64,000 bases of DNA from Desmodesmus armatus (GCA_007449985.2 VIIQ02000233.1:73582-137581); one strand, 5' to 3'. Positions 43,849 through 55,858 are shown, counted from the first letter of the stretch. Numbers and translations are program-made. Notes: a model not told the origin generated them from the sequence alone.

Positions 43849-44608
43849 CCAGGAGGGGGGCAGTCTGGGTGCTGGACAGCACCATCACGGAGTTTGGGCT
43901 GCAAGTTTCAGGATATATTATATAGAATAACTGCAGCTTTAATTATGTTAGACCCTAATTTGCAGGAAATCTGAGGGGGTTTATGCAGGGGGGGGGGGTG
44001 TCTGGGGCCTGTCCCACTTTTCTGCACAAGTTCATAAACTTTTCTGCAAGCAGTCTGATAGAGGCCGTATGCGGCCCATGTCAAAGCTTACATCATATGC
44101 TATTGATTGCTGCCCTTTTGATGCCTTCACAATACCTACCAGGCTACCATGAGGTCCAGGAAGGCAGCAGCACAGCGGCGGTTGACTGCTGGTTGCGGGC
44201 AGTCACTGCCGGGCCGGGCCCAGTGTGTTGGTGGTGCTTGATGTAAAACATTGGGGATGTGTGGGGGTGTCCTTGAGTATATTCTATAGGTAATAGACAG
44301 CTCATTTTAGTGCTGTCCAGCACTCTGGGGCTCCTTCCAGAACGAACAACACGTTGATCGATCTGTGATCAATGTTCGAAGTTCAGACCTCAGATAAGCT
44401 TGCAGCACGCTGTCAAGAGTGTGTAAGCTGCAATAGTTGCATATATATATGTCAAGAGTGGAAATATATATATATATATATATATATACTATATCAACCA
44501 TCGCCTGGCCTCGGAACGCAGGCTTCGGGAGGGGGGGGTGTTTGTCCCCGTTTCCACTTTTCCTGTCATGGTGTCCGGCACTTTCCTGCACCCCCCCCCC
44601 TTGGTTGG
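43849..44608. repeat. Long direct repeat, copy 2 (about 760 bp)
   Basis: Partner of 41613-42322 (start-to-start distance about 2236 bp). It contains a (TA)n microsatellite at 44464-44488 that is nearly absent from copy 1. The poly-G and poly-C runs differ in length. Confidence 0.8.
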
Positions 44609-45628
44609 TTCAGAAAATGCCCCTACCCCTAGGGCACCCAAGTCCTCAAACCCGTGGCAAGCCCCAGGGGGTGGGCACTGCCTTCAGCCATTGCAGGCAA
44701 AGCCCCAAGCCCCCCCCCCCTCCAATGGGCCAGAGCTCCCCCCCCCCCCCCAACCTCCAACGCTGTCTGCCTCCCTTCAGAACAGAAGTGGACGCCTTCA
44801 AAATGTAATGTGTGCTGAAACAACTGTGGCAGTATGCAGCCAGTGCAAGCCTTTGCAACGCACCACTGCCTCTGGGTGGGTGGGTGGGCCCCGGGGTAGT
44901 ACTGTATCACACACTACGTGTGGATGGGTAGGTGGGACTAGGTGTGAGGTACATGAGAGGTGTGTCGCACAGGACCGCTGCTGCAAGCAAAAAAATTGAC
45001 TCGATGCCAGCACAGCTCTACCTGAGATCTTCGGTGAATGGCAGCCAGGATGGGACTCTCTGGGTGTCATCCAACAGTGTGCCATGGAGAAAGCAGCACT
45101 CCATTTCCACTGCTCCCTTTGCATACCGGTCAGCCTGCCAACATCCCCCCTCCCCCCAGGGCAGCCACAGGTCCTGGTATGCCCTCCCCCCTCCCTGCCC
45201 GCCCACCAACAGTGCCCTTTGCCCCACCCTTGGGAACCCTGTTCCTAAAAGCTTCCCTACCCTGAGTGGAAGGGGATCGTCAGGGTACAGCGGAGCAGAT
45301 GGCAAGTTCTGCAGCAGATCGGGGCCAAACGACTACCATTCGGTATGATAAAATGCATTAGATGCTGATATGTGGCTAGCTTGCGAGGGTGGCGACTGAT
45401 CGAAAAGATAGAGCGAGAATGAGGAAACACTGAGACAATAACAGCGGAGCATGGCCTTGCCATTAGGCATATAGGATATGGCAGGCCAACGCGAACAGCA
45501 TTATTAAGGAGGATTATATCTCATCCTGCTCGGCGCCATTCGAGCCTGTTGTAGCTCGTGGCGGAAGTCTCGTCAGATTCGATCATCTCCTCTGAATCGA
45601 GCCGAGAGCGGGTCAAGCAGCAACTGCA
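44609..45628. other. Region upstream of the DUF268 gene, no recognisable gene
   Basis: Rich in C and G homopolymers (for example 44710-44720 and 44740-44749). No ORF is convincing. The promoter side of the DUF268 gene must lie in the last few hundred bases, without a motif I can defend. Confidence 0.4.
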
Positions 45629-48600
45629 ATGCACGGGCGCTCCTCTCAAAAATATGCCATGCAGCTGCCAAGTGTTGGGCTCGTTGTTTGTGGGCTGGTG
45701 GTATGTGTCGTAATTGGGATGCAACTCAACAGGCCCGGCTCTTCCACATGGCGGGCCAAAGATAGCCAGCATCTGCTGGTCCCTACCCAAGTATCCGATG
45801 GGAAGAACATACCGAATGCTCTAGACTATCGTGACGTCTACCGAGTGGTGTACGCTCCTCAAGCCTTGACTGTTTGCTCGGCAGCTGCTTTTCAGTGTTG
45901 GCTGCCAATGGCCAAGGATGTGGACTGTCGACAGCTTTTGGACGACTATTCACATCTGCTGGAAACTCACATACCAGTGTTTCCAGCCCCAAAAGACCTG
46001 CCTGAGCCTGACAAACAGGACCACCTTCTCCAAGGATATACACACTTGGAATCAGCGTATTACCCACAGCTCAGCCATGCACCAAGTGCATCAGTGCCAG
46101 TATGGACGGAGAGCACGATAAAAAGCTTTGTTGAGAAGGCAAAGGAGCGGCAAGCGCTAGGCTCGTACGGAGAAGATGCATTGAAGGTCTTTCAAGCACT
46201 TGATTGTCACCCGTCAATGGCCTGCGAGGAGCCGTCTTTGGCACTGAAGTTCCATGGCTGGAGGCCATCCTCTTCACGTTTGGTAAGTCGTGTTCTGACA
46301 AAGGATGAGTGGATTTTTTTGTTAGGCATGCAGGTAGCTTCGACATTCACCAATCTTGATCAGGCCGTCTTGGCCATGCTAAATCACACTGTGAATCGGG
46401 TCAAGGTTGCCACAGTTGCACAATACAGTTCTGGATAAGGTTGATGCTGCCAAGCGGTGTTTGCCTCATGTGCATAACAGTGGATGGGGACCCGAAGTCA
46501 ACCCCACTGAACATTACATTCGCAGCATGCACTGAAGCAGGTGCACATGCACCTGCAGACGCGGCAAGGGCCTACTGTAACAAAAGCGATATCGTGTGGA
46601 GGTGGTGGCTCGTATCGGCCCCATGCAGCGCTCTTGGCCTGCTGTTATGTACGATACCGGATTTGACTTGAAATGACGTGAAAGATAGCTGGGGTTTGGG
46701 AAGGGTGTGTGTGTGGTCTAGGGCCCTTTGGGTTCTTTCCACAGGCTCCAGTATTGTCTTGCGAGTATCCCAAATGCAGTTGTAAGTGACTCCGTGCAAG
46801 ACCTGGTCGGTAATCGCATCCATGCAACACATGACCAGATGGCGTGTCGTACCTGTCTTTCAACCAAGACATGGAGCAATGGTGGCTGGGGCCTGTGGTG
46901 CCGCAGCGTCGCCACCAACAGCAATACATAAAGACTTTTACTTTCAGCATCCCCTCGATATGCGCTACTAACAGCACCAGTCATATGCCCCAGGAACAAT
47001 ATGTTACACTTACCCCGCCCCCCTCTGCCCCGTGCTTTGTGCAAGATTCGCGAACCCAGAATGTCACACATACCCCCCTCCCTTCTCTCTGTGGAACAGC
47101 AGGCAACCCAGGATGACTCTCAGTGCGGATCCGCACTTTGTGGCCCTTTACAGAAAGCAATCACATGGATCTATCCTGACATCACTGTTTGAGAAACAGT
47201 TTTCAGGAAAGGGTAAAGCACTGTTGTGAAGAGTGAAAACGTCATCGAGTAAACGTAACTCCACACAACCAGCATGATGTTGCAATTGCACACAAATCAA
47301 TGGAGTCAGGGGGGGGGTCCTAGGCCCAAATCCTCATGTGTGGCCAGGGTATACCCCCACCAGCTGGCCACACACCCAGCAATCAGGCGAACACAACTGC
47401 CAAGGACCCTACTCAATGGCTCACCAGCGAGGTACGCCTAGCATCCCCAACCCTAGAGGTGCTCAGTGTCCGGACCAGGACAGCATATGGGAGCTGAACA
47501 CACAGATTTGACCCAATTGTGGAAGGCCCATGCTATATGTCAATATCCCCATTGTAGAATATCTGCCAATGCAGAGGTGGAGTTGTCACATGTGATTCAG
47601 CAACCCTGTAAAATAGCATGTCAATCATTCCGTCAGATTATGGGATAGGTCCATGGGTGACCCATGGTGTTTCACTTTCACAGCCGGGGTTAAGTAGCCT
47701 ACAGTCCCCTAAGCCCTGCTGTGTCACAGCATCAAAACATTTAACTGATCCTAAAAAGCACATTTTGTGCCAAGCTGTGCAACCCCTTGCAAACCCTACC
47801 TACAAACCACAGCCTATAGGCTTAGAGGCTTATTACACGGGCCCGGTATACCGGCCGGTATACCGAAATCTCAGAATGGCAATACACGGGGCCCAGTATA
47901 CCGGCCTGTAAACCGAAATCTCAGAATGGCAATACGAAGCCGTTTCGAGCGTTTATTGTTTTTATTCAATCATAAAATTCAATCATTATTCAATCATAAA
48001 ATTCAATCATTATTCAATCATAAAATTCAATCATAAAATTCAATCATTATTCAATCATAAAAAAATAGTTCAAGCTTTTTTTCCGGCTCCAATTGTACGC
48101 CTGGAAAGGGGGTATACCGGATCGGCTACTGCCAGCCGGTATATCCCCCCTCCCCAGAGGGGGGGGGGGGATTTATCCTCCGTAATAACCCGCAAGTGTT
48201 TGAGGGGCATATATGTAATATTCACATTATATTTACAGCGCCTCAGCCAATACGGACACCTGTGTACGCTGCTGCTGCCGCATAGGGATCATGATCCACA
48301 CAGTGTGTCCACTTGGGAGCTGCAGACAGCCCTGATGTTCATAAAGAAACGTAAATGCAGTTACTATTATACCACCTGATGTGTTGCTACACTGTTCGTG
48401 GCCATACGGTGGGCTGTTGCGCCTGCAGCACTCCAGTGTTGATCAAAGCAGTAGTACGCCCCAACTTGCTGTTTGGGCTGAGTAAACAAGCAATACATGA
48501 AAAAACAATATACAGTCCTAACAATCAAACAACAGCTGTTTTTGGGTCTGTCACCCCCTGTGTAATATGACACACTCCCAGACCGGTAAACCGGCCGGTA

Positions 48601-49372
48601 TACCGGGCTCAGTGTAATAAGCCTCTTATCTTTCAGGCTCATATAGTTGGTGTTGTAATCATCAAGTAAGTACACATCTTGGCTTGATTGATGTGGCAAT
48701 ACTGTGCTCCATGCTGTCATGTGCAGGTGCACAACATATTGTTACGGTGGAGTTCCGTACGACCATATCTCACCTGCCAAAGCATCAAGTAGTCAAGCCC
48801 CTAGACTGGGTGCGTGGCATGCGCAATGGCAGCCTTCCATCTACTGTGGACTTTGCCTTTTCATACTCAAGCTGGGAGCATGATGGCCTTGGGCGATATG
48901 GAGACCCTGTAGACCCATGGGGAGATGTCAAGGCTTTGCAAAGAGCATCTTGCTATGTCAAGCCGGGTGAGTTGTTTATTACCTCTGCAAATGAAGGTTG
49001 TCAATGTGATTTGCGTTAACAGTCTGGCTACCTGCCGTTGGAGGGTGCAATGCCCCTGGTCTGTTTGGTTAACCACTCACTTCAATTGTCCTTGCTGCAG
49101 GTGGCCTTCTCTTTCTTGGGGTTCCTGTTGGAGGAACCGACCAGCTGTTCTACAATGCACACCGCATTTACGGTCCAGTACGCTTGCCTCTCTTGACTGC
49201 TTCTTGGGAAGTTCTTGGTGTGTATGACAATTCTTATCAGCGGGGTGTTTGCGGAAAACCCACCTGTGCCAACCTATTTGCCAGGTGGAAGGCGCAGGTT
49301 TCTGCCGGCACCATCTTCCAGCCTGTGGCTGTGCTGCGCAATTTGCGCACCACTCCGTGTGATCTTTCATGA
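45629..49372 (+). CDS. DUF268 family protein with N-terminal signal anchor
   Basis: DUF268 (Pfam PF03269) proteins occur in nematodes, algae and plants; their function is unknown. Exon 1 is 45629-46282, ending at a TTG|GTAAGT donor. It starts MHGRSSQKYAMQLPS and has a membrane segment (VGLVVCGLVVCVVIGM) near residues 16-31, so a type II Golgi/ER protein is likely. Exons 48727-48966 and 49101-49372 join in phase (G|GT). They hold the diagnostic blocks: AQHIVTVEF, FSYSSWEHDGLGRYGDP, DPWGDVKAL, CYVKPG|GLLFLGVPVG, FYNAHRIYGPVRLPLL and a TGA stop at 49372. One conserved exon, expected to carry the VxVxGS-PW nucleotide-binding-like segment just before AQHIV, was not found in the 46283-48726 interval. 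That interval also holds an 803-bp transposon. The fold of DUF268 recalls SAM-dependent methyltransferases, but no activity is claimed. Confidence 0.75.
47824..48626. mobile_element. 803-bp non-autonomous element, TTA target duplication (Harbinger-like?)
   Basis: The left end GAGGCTTATTACACGGGCCC, continuing CGGTATACCGGCCGGTATACC, and the reverse complement of the right end (GAGGCTTATTACACTGAGCCC...) form TIRs of about 45 bp. TTA flanks GAGGC on the left and GCCTC on the right, as in PIF/Harbinger elements. The interior has a 13-17-bp tandem array (ATTCAATCATAAA) at about 47975-48060. It lies in the DUF268 intron. A degenerate relative is at 55790-56290. Confidence 0.75.
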
Positions 49373-49934
49373 TAATGCATTCTCTGCAGCTGGATATTTG
49401 AGTACTGAGCCACATGCTAGACCCTCACCGGCGCTAGCTCATCCTGAGAGCTGATGATCAGCATAAGCGACTGGTCAACCAGGGTCCTGCTTGTCTGGGA
49501 ACGGCGGTTCGCTTGCGTGCTGTTTGCCATGTCCTGGAGAATGCTGTTTGCAAGGCAATGCTCATCAGGACACCAGTCACGCTGTTCAGGAGACTAGCGA
49601 CGTGAAAGCTATGAATGCTGGGAGTGTATCCTGCAAGTGTGGCTTGATTGATGCTGCGCTTGCTGCTATGGTTAATGATGATCTTTTGAGCCTAGGCTAC
49701 ATGTGGCCACACGTTTGACAAACGATCGCATTGCGATGACATATGCATGCATGTGTGCTTGGGCAGAGAGGGGGGGGGGGGGCTGTACGCTGGTCAGCGC
49801 CACGATACACTTTGGCCTAGAACATTGCAGGGCAAGGTGAACGCTTTGATATGAAAACGATTTGCATGAAGGTTAAGGGTTCATTTACACAAGGGGGGAT
49901 GTCTGTGAAGCAGGTGTCTGTTGACTGCTTGGCT
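49373..49934. other. Short intergenic stretch, nothing recognisable
   Basis: Between the DUF268 stop and the LINE 3' end there is a poly-G run (49771-49782) and no gene-like ORF. Confidence 0.4.
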
Positions 49935-51690
49935 TTTTGGGGAAGAAAATGTTACACGCAGACACATTCGCCACACATCAATGGCATTGCCTGCCAGGGT
50001 TGAACCGGTTGAAACACTAAGGTGGGGAAAAACCCCGATCCCCGTCAGTGGTTTGCACCACCTACACCAGATAGTAGCCTGATTCAAAGCAAGACAGCAA
50101 AGGAGACTTCATTGACATCCTGAGGCAACACGACAACCTTGTACAGAAGTGGGAAGCAAACAGCTAGGATCCAGCATGCAGCAGCACCAAGAAATACCCC
50201 TTGTCAGGTCAGATACCCAAAGTCAGCCCAAGAAGGCGCGCCCGGCGCACTTTCATCTTGTACAGAGTGTATGCCAACGCAGACTGCTCTCCATGTTGAA
50301 ACACTGATCGCACACATTCAGGGTCGTCCAGTACCACAGCATCAGACAGGGGGAAGGCCGGGCAAGCGGCGCGCAAATCATCGTAAACAGGGCACTCCAA
50401 CAGGAAGTGCTTCAAGTCTTCCACATTACGACTAGTTCTTGTCCTTGCCAGTACAGCTTGGCGGTGGGCCAGGGTAGCATCCTCTCCACAACACAATCGA
50501 CACAGGCGGTCAGCACGGGGCACAGAGACCCTTCGCTTACGGCCCTGTTCTATTTCAAGGTGGGCTGAACCAATACGCAACTGGGCAAGGTTACGCGCTA
50601 CATCAAAGGGCAGGCACAACTTGATATGCGGAGGCGCATCGTCCCTTGAGAAGGGATTGAAGCCAGGATCTAGCGGGTAGACCCATGCATGATGTGTAAG
50701 CTTGTGAATGCCGATAGAAGGGGCGGAACGCGGGTCACCTTGGGTGAGACCTCGCCACCGGGCCCTGAATAGGGCAGCCAGCGCGGCCTGCACTGCAGAC
50801 TCCTCCCACCTCTGTTGCATCACCCAGTCAAGCGACTGCTGCCGCCAGTCACCAGCAAGCAACTGCAACGAGCACATAGTTTGCAGGAAACAAGAGGACC
50901 AACACTCCCGACAACCTGCAAGTGCAAGCGCTACATCCTCACGCCACACACACCCCGCCAGGGATCTCGGCTGATCGTCACGAGCATCAGACAACTTTGT
51001 CCACCATCGCGCAGCCAGCACCACCCAGTGATACATAATGGGTCGACGATGCATGTCCCTGTACACGACATCAGTGGCAATGCCTTTGATAGACCCAGTC
51101 GTGATGCGCAAGAACGATGTGTGTACCTTCTCGGCCTGGGTATCGTAAGGCGTGTTCTGCAGGCGCTTAGCAAATATCGCGGGTCCCCATATGTGAGATG
51201 CATACGAAAGGACTGGCTCAACAAGTATATCGAACATTCTGCACTTGATGTCAAACTGAGTCAAACAGGAGCGGCGACAACGGGTCAGCATGGCATGCAT
51301 TGCCTTGCTGCCAGACACCGCCAGAGCATCAGAGGCGCCCAGAAGCCCACGGGTCTCATGCACGCGCACACCCAAATAGACGTACTCACTTTGCCGCGCA
51401 ATCTCGCGCCCTCGATACACAAGACGGAACCCTGCCGGCACCTTCATGCCCCGCTGGCGGAAACAAACGGCACAAGTCTTGTGCGGGGCAAGATTCACCT
51501 CCATCCCATTTTTGGCACAGGGTTGGGTGACATTATGTCAGCAGCCCCATTGACACCGTAAGCAACTCATTGCCAAGCGTACAACAAAATCATCAATTGC
51601 AGGCCTGTTTGTTCTCTCACCATACAAATCAAGCAACCAAAGGGCTGTGCAAGGCAGCCCAGCAGCAGTGGAATCGTGCTTGAGGTCACG
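49935..51690 (-). mobile_element. 5'-truncated non-LTR retrotransposon (LINE) with 431-codon RT C-terminal ORF
   Basis: The minus ORF 51504-50209 starts in the thumb region of a reverse transcriptase: MEVNLAPHKTCAVCF corresponds to the GLxxN-KT motif. It continues with YVYLGV, LSYASHIWGP, a long connection region, then a zinc-binding end CRLCCGEDATLAH and EDLKHFLLECPVYDDLR, closing with RRARLLGLTLGI. Upstream, to 51690, related but interrupted frames suggest more RT sequence; the YADD catalytic block is not visible. The 3' UTR runs from 50208 to about 49935. The 3' half is shared almost identically with 12976-13469. The element therefore belongs to a recently active family, although this copy is not intact. 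An adjacent minus ORF (51942-51694) could be an additional remnant. Confidence 0.8.
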
Positions 51691-51942
51691 ATGTCACTCA
51701 ACCACCATAGCATTCATAACACACTGAACAGCCTCTGGGGTCTCTAGGTTGGCCATCACCCTGAATTTGGCATCACTGTACTTGATCAGTTTCGGGGGTA
51801 GGTTGGGTTTAGGGGACCTGACTGGTATCAAACAGTTGGTTTTGGTTGGGAAATTAGGGTTCACCCCTAAACCCTTGTGAAAATAGTGTATTTGCAATTC
51901 GTCCTGAAGTATCCAGCGCCGCAGAGAATTGCTAAAAAACAA

Positions 51943-52366
51943 GCTCGTTTATTGCCAGGCAGGCCTACCTATCTTTATGATGGTAGCACCAGAGTATTCT
52001 AGGTTGGTGCCCAGCTAGCCCTGTTGCATGTGGAGAGGCATGGTGAAGCAGGTTCTTCGCTGTATGTTGGGTGACGTGCTGACATGGCTTTTTGCTTTCT
52101 AAGCGGCTTGTTCTGACGCCATGTGTTGAATGTGTGACGTTATGGGACAGAATAGTGTTGGGAGGTTCTGTGCACCCAGTCCACAGCAAGCTCCAGACTC
52201 GTGAGGCCACGCCAGGTTGTTCTAGCGCTGATGAAGCCCCAAAGGGGTTTCGCAATGCAATTTAATCGATCTTTGACGTAAAAAACATGCAGCAGGCATG
52301 CATGCAAGTGTGTGTTGGGGGCAGGGGGGCAGGTGGTGTGTGGGGGGGGGGGGGGGTGTGGGGGAG

Positions 52367-52398
<32 letters not shown>

Positions 52399-52665
52399 TG
52401 GGGGCGGGCGTGCGCGGGCGTGGGCGTGCGGGCGTGCTTGCGTCGAACAAAGATTGCCCAGGTGATACCGGCGCATCTTGCGGACGCACCTGGACATCTC
52501 CGAGATTCTGGGGATAAGCGACTGGTTGAACAGGGTGCAGCAAACGGGGTGCAGCAATCACTGCAACCCAGCATTTCACATTGACCATGGCATGAACCAA
52601 ACATGTGCAGTGGCAGCCGCACAGGGGGTCTTGCAGGGCACCCCTTGCACACAAGTGTTCTGGGG
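51943..52665. other. GT/G-rich low-complexity region
   Basis: A TGTG/G-rich stretch at 52300-52440 contains runs of 14-17 G and a GGGCGTGCG microsatellite. It produces long proline- and histidine-rich ORFs on the minus strand that I treat as artefacts of composition. Confidence 0.6.
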
Positions 52666-54239
52666 GTCAGAAGAGGACAAGCCCAGGCCAGACCGTCTGA
52701 GCCCCACCCAGACTGCACCCAGACTGCACCCAGACGTGTGAACCCAGACTATAGTAGAAACACCCAGACTTCTGTGTGTGTCTGAGCCAAAATCAACCTG
52801 TCTGAGGCAAACCCCTTAGAAAAAATTTCAACCCCCTCCCAGGGCTCATGGCCCCCTTGTCTGGGCCGTCCCTGCTGTCTGGGCTGTCTGGACCGTCTGG
52901 ACTGTCTGAGGCAATCCCCTTGGGACAATTTTAACCCCCCAGCCCCCTTGTCTGGGCTGTCCCTGCTGTCTGGGCTGTCTGGACCGTCTGGGCCGTCTGA
53001 GGCCACCCCCTTGGGACAATTTCAACCCCCCAGCCCCTTTGTCCAGTAGTTGTCAACTGACAAGCATCACAGCCAGCGGAGCCAAGCCAGAAACCCTACT
53101 CCTGTCGCCATGACCATGACTGCTACACAAAACCCTATCACTCCAGCACGCTGGTTTCTTTGGTGGCTTGCGCTGACGGCTGTGGGGTACTGTGGAGCCC
53201 GTAGGGCTCCACGGTCCACAGCCGTCAGCAGCAGCCACCAAAGGATGCAGTGCTGGAGTGTTAGGGTTTTGGGTATCTGTTAGGGTTTTGGCGCCTGGAT
53301 TAGGGTTTCTGGCTCGGCGAAGCCCCTACGGACAGTTTAGGGTTTCTTGGTTGGGGGGGGGGCACAGGGTTTAGGGTTTACGTGTTAATTAGTCTGTGAC
53401 AATCGCATGTGGAATCGTCTTAGACACTTCCGACAACCCAGACAGCAGGGACAGCCCAGACAAGGGCTCTGGGGGGTGGGCTGGGGGGTTGGGAGAATTG
53501 TGAAATGTCTCGAGCAGGCCAGACAGCCCAGACTGTAGGGACAGCCCAGACAATGGCTCCAGGGGGTGGGCTTGGGGGTTGAAAATTTTCCAAGGTAGTC
53601 ACCCAGACAGGCCAGACAGCCCAGACTGTAAGGACAGCCCAGACAAGGGCTCTAGGGGGTGGGCTGGGGGGTTGATTATTTTCTAAGGTAGTCACCCAGA
53701 CAGGCCAGACAGCCCAGACTGTAGGGACGGCCCAGACAATGGCTCCAGGGGGTGGGCTTGGGGGGTTGATTATTTTCTAAGGTAGTCACCCAGACAGGCC
53801 AGACAGCCCAGACTGTAGGGACGGCCCAGACAAGGGCTCCAGGGGTGGGCTGGGGGTTGATTATTTTCTAAGGTAGTCACCCAGACAGGCCAGACAGCCC
53901 AGACTGTAGGGACGGCCCAGACAAGGGCTCCTGGGGGTGGGCTGGGGGGTTGAAATTTTTTCAAGGTAGTCACCCAGACAGGCCAGACAGTCCAGACTGT
54001 AGGGACGGCCCAGACAAGGGCTCCAGGGGGTGGGCTGGGGGGTTGATTATTTTGTAAGGTAAACACCCAGACAGGCCAGACAGCCCAGACTGTAGGGACA
54101 GCCCAGACAAGGGCTCCTGGGGGTGGGCTGGGGGGTTATAAATTTTCTTAAGGTAGTCACCCAGACAGGCAAGAAGAACCTACTTAGACCAACAGACAAG
54201 TCCTGGACAGACTAGGACAAGTAGAAGGGGGTATTGTCA
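52666..54239. mobile_element. Foldback-like element, long copy with expanded 93-bp unit array
   Basis: Three parts. The left part (about 52800-53045) holds two to three units of about 90 bp (CCCTTGTCTGGGC, GTCTGGACCGTCTG, TTTCAACCCCCCAGCCC). The centre (53084-53318) is a nested inverted repeat. The right part (53430-54175) holds about eight units with a 91-94 bp period in the opposite sense, GGTAGTCACCCAGACAGGCC recurring at 53594, 53687, 53781, 53872, 53965, 54059 and 54152. The two arrays are reverse complements of each other, as in foldback transposons. It ends with AGGGGGTATTGTCA. A second, compact copy follows at 54476-55304. The 93-bp period equals 31 codons, which is why long minus-strand ORFs appear across it. 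Confidence 0.7.
53128..53273. repeat. Large inverted repeat at the centre of the foldback-like element
   Basis: The arms contain AAAACCCTATCACTCCAGCAC / GTGCTGGAGTGTTAGGG, then CTTTGGTGGC-TTGC / GCAGCCACCAAAG, GCTGACGGCTGTGG (53172-53185) / CCACAGCCGTCAGC (53216-53229) and GTGGAGCC (53192) / GGCTCCAC (53212). Outer arms with AGCCAGAAACCCTA / TAGGGTTTCTGGCT extend it to about 53084-53318. The arms carry TTAGGG-type telomere-like motifs. Confidence 0.85.
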
Positions 54240-54475
54240 TACCCTCCTGGGGGTAGGTGGTGCTCTGGTGTTCAAGATATACATTCAAGCACAAGTGCAT
54301 CTGTGTTGAGGGAGAAGTGGTGTGGACTGTGTGAGCCTGTGTGGGGCTGACAAAAGATTGTGATCAGCATGCCATCACGCCTGGCGCGATTTTCGGTCAA
54401 CAACCATTATAGTTTGGTAGTGGATGGCTGCTGGTCAGTACAGCCCGGATGCCATTGTACAAGACACCAGCAGCA

Positions 54476-55304
54476 GTCAGAAGAGGACAGGGCCAAACCA
54501 GACTGCCCGAGCCGCACCCAGCCTGCACCTAGACTGTACCCAAACGTGTGGGCCCAGACGATGGCAGAAACACCCAGACTTTTCTGTACGTCGAGCCAAA
54601 TCAACCAGTATGCATTGATCCCCTTTCAACCACGCCCCCCCCCCCCCAAGACGCACCCCCCCTTTGTCTGAGCCGTCCCTATCGTCGGGGCTATCTGGAC
54701 TGTTGAGCTGATCCCCTTGCAACAAACTTAATCCCCAGCCCCAGGGCCTCGTTGTCTGAGCCGTCCCTGTCATCTGGGCTGTCCGGCCTGTCTGGCGTGT
54801 CTGAGCCATCCAGTTTTATCCACTTCAGGACTTTCTGACAGCCCCGTAGACTGGGCTGCTACCTCCCCTATCGGCCCCGCACCCTTGCAGCCCTCTTGCA
54901 GAGCAGCAGCAGTGACATGCATGATAAATGCAAAATCTGGCAGCCCACAGCTCAGACTGGCGGCCCATATCCAGCACACTACCCGATCAGCTCATCTTAT
55001 TTCGTTGACAATGGTGATGGCACAGGCGGCTTCTACTGTGAAGCCCTACGGCCTGCACGGTCTCCAGCCGCCCAGGCAGTCATCAAAGGATACAGGGCTG
55101 GAGTATTAGGGGTTTGGATATGTGTTGAGGGTCAATGGTGTCAGGCTAGGGTTTCTGGGTCGGCGGAGCCCCTGCAGACAGTTAGGACAAGGGCCTGGGG
55201 GTAGGCTGGGGGTAAATTCTCAAGGGACACATCTCAGACAGCTCAGAAGTACCTACTCAGAGCAAGTCCTGGACAACAAGGAATGGTAGAGGGGGGTATT
55301 GTCA
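54476..55304. mobile_element. Foldback-like element, compact copy
   Basis: It starts GTCAGAAGAGGACA like 52666 and follows the same order: GCACCCAGcCTGCACC, AGAAACACCCAGACTT, CCTTTGTCTGAGCCGTCCCT, the ACGGCCTGCACGGTCTCCAGCC centre, AGGGTTTCTGGGTCGGCGGAGCCCC, and an AAGTCCTGGACA-GGGGGGTATTGTCA end. It has only about one 90-bp unit in the right arm, against about eight in the long copy. Confidence 0.65.
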
Positions 55305-55789
55305 AACTCTTGCAACAGTAGATCGCCGATGTCAGGATTGTGGCTGGGGCAAAAGGAGCACCGACCTGAGTTACGCACAGTAAATTCAAATTCAAATTGT
55401 GATGTTCTGATGCGTTGGAATGAAGAACGAGGCAATGATGAGAGAAGGGTGAGGGTACAACAGTGGTGGCAAGGTTTGTAGACGTTCGGGGCCAAATGAC
55501 TACCGATTGGCAGCTACAAAAAGTTGGTTATTAATTGTCATAACATAGTATCTTATATTCAGACCATGTGGCTACCAGCCACTGGATAGATTGCCACTGG
55601 CTAGATTGCAAGGGGATTGCAAGGGCATGGCTTGCTCGACAAGATAAGCGAGAGTGACAGTACAGTGTAAGCTCAGGGGTTCTAATACACCAACGGGGTA
55701 GGACACGCCCCTTGAAATCCGGGCCTGAACGTCGCAGAGCCATGGTTTGAAAATGGTGCAGGTGCAAGGACCGTGGTAAGAGGCTGTGT
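55305..55789. other. Short intergenic stretch, nothing recognisable
   Basis: No gene-like ORF and no repeat partner found in the window. Confidence 0.4.
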
Positions 55790-55858
55790 ACACTGGGCCC
55801 GGTATACCGGCCGGTAAGCCCAGGATGCCGGGTTTGTACCAAAATTACAATAAGAACC

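Noticed and set aside
41613..44608. Complete LTR retrotransposon
   Set aside because: The direct repeats lack clear TG...CA ends, and the interior has no gag, protease, integrase or RT coding sequence.
50815..51561. 248-codon plus-strand ORF
   Set aside because: It lies antisense to the well-supported retrotransposon ORF (51504-50209).
52140..52718. Pro/His/Thr-rich minus-strand ORFs
   Set aside because: They are translations of the GT/G microsatellite region.
53420..54066. Minus-strand ORFs with a 31-residue Pro/Trp/Val repeat
   Set aside because: They arise because the DNA unit is about 93 bp. The frame is interrupted when the unit is 91 or 94 bp, so coding is unlikely.
53420..54175. CRISPR array
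   Set aside because: Units of about 93 bp are repeated over their whole length without unique spacers, and the genome is eukaryotic.
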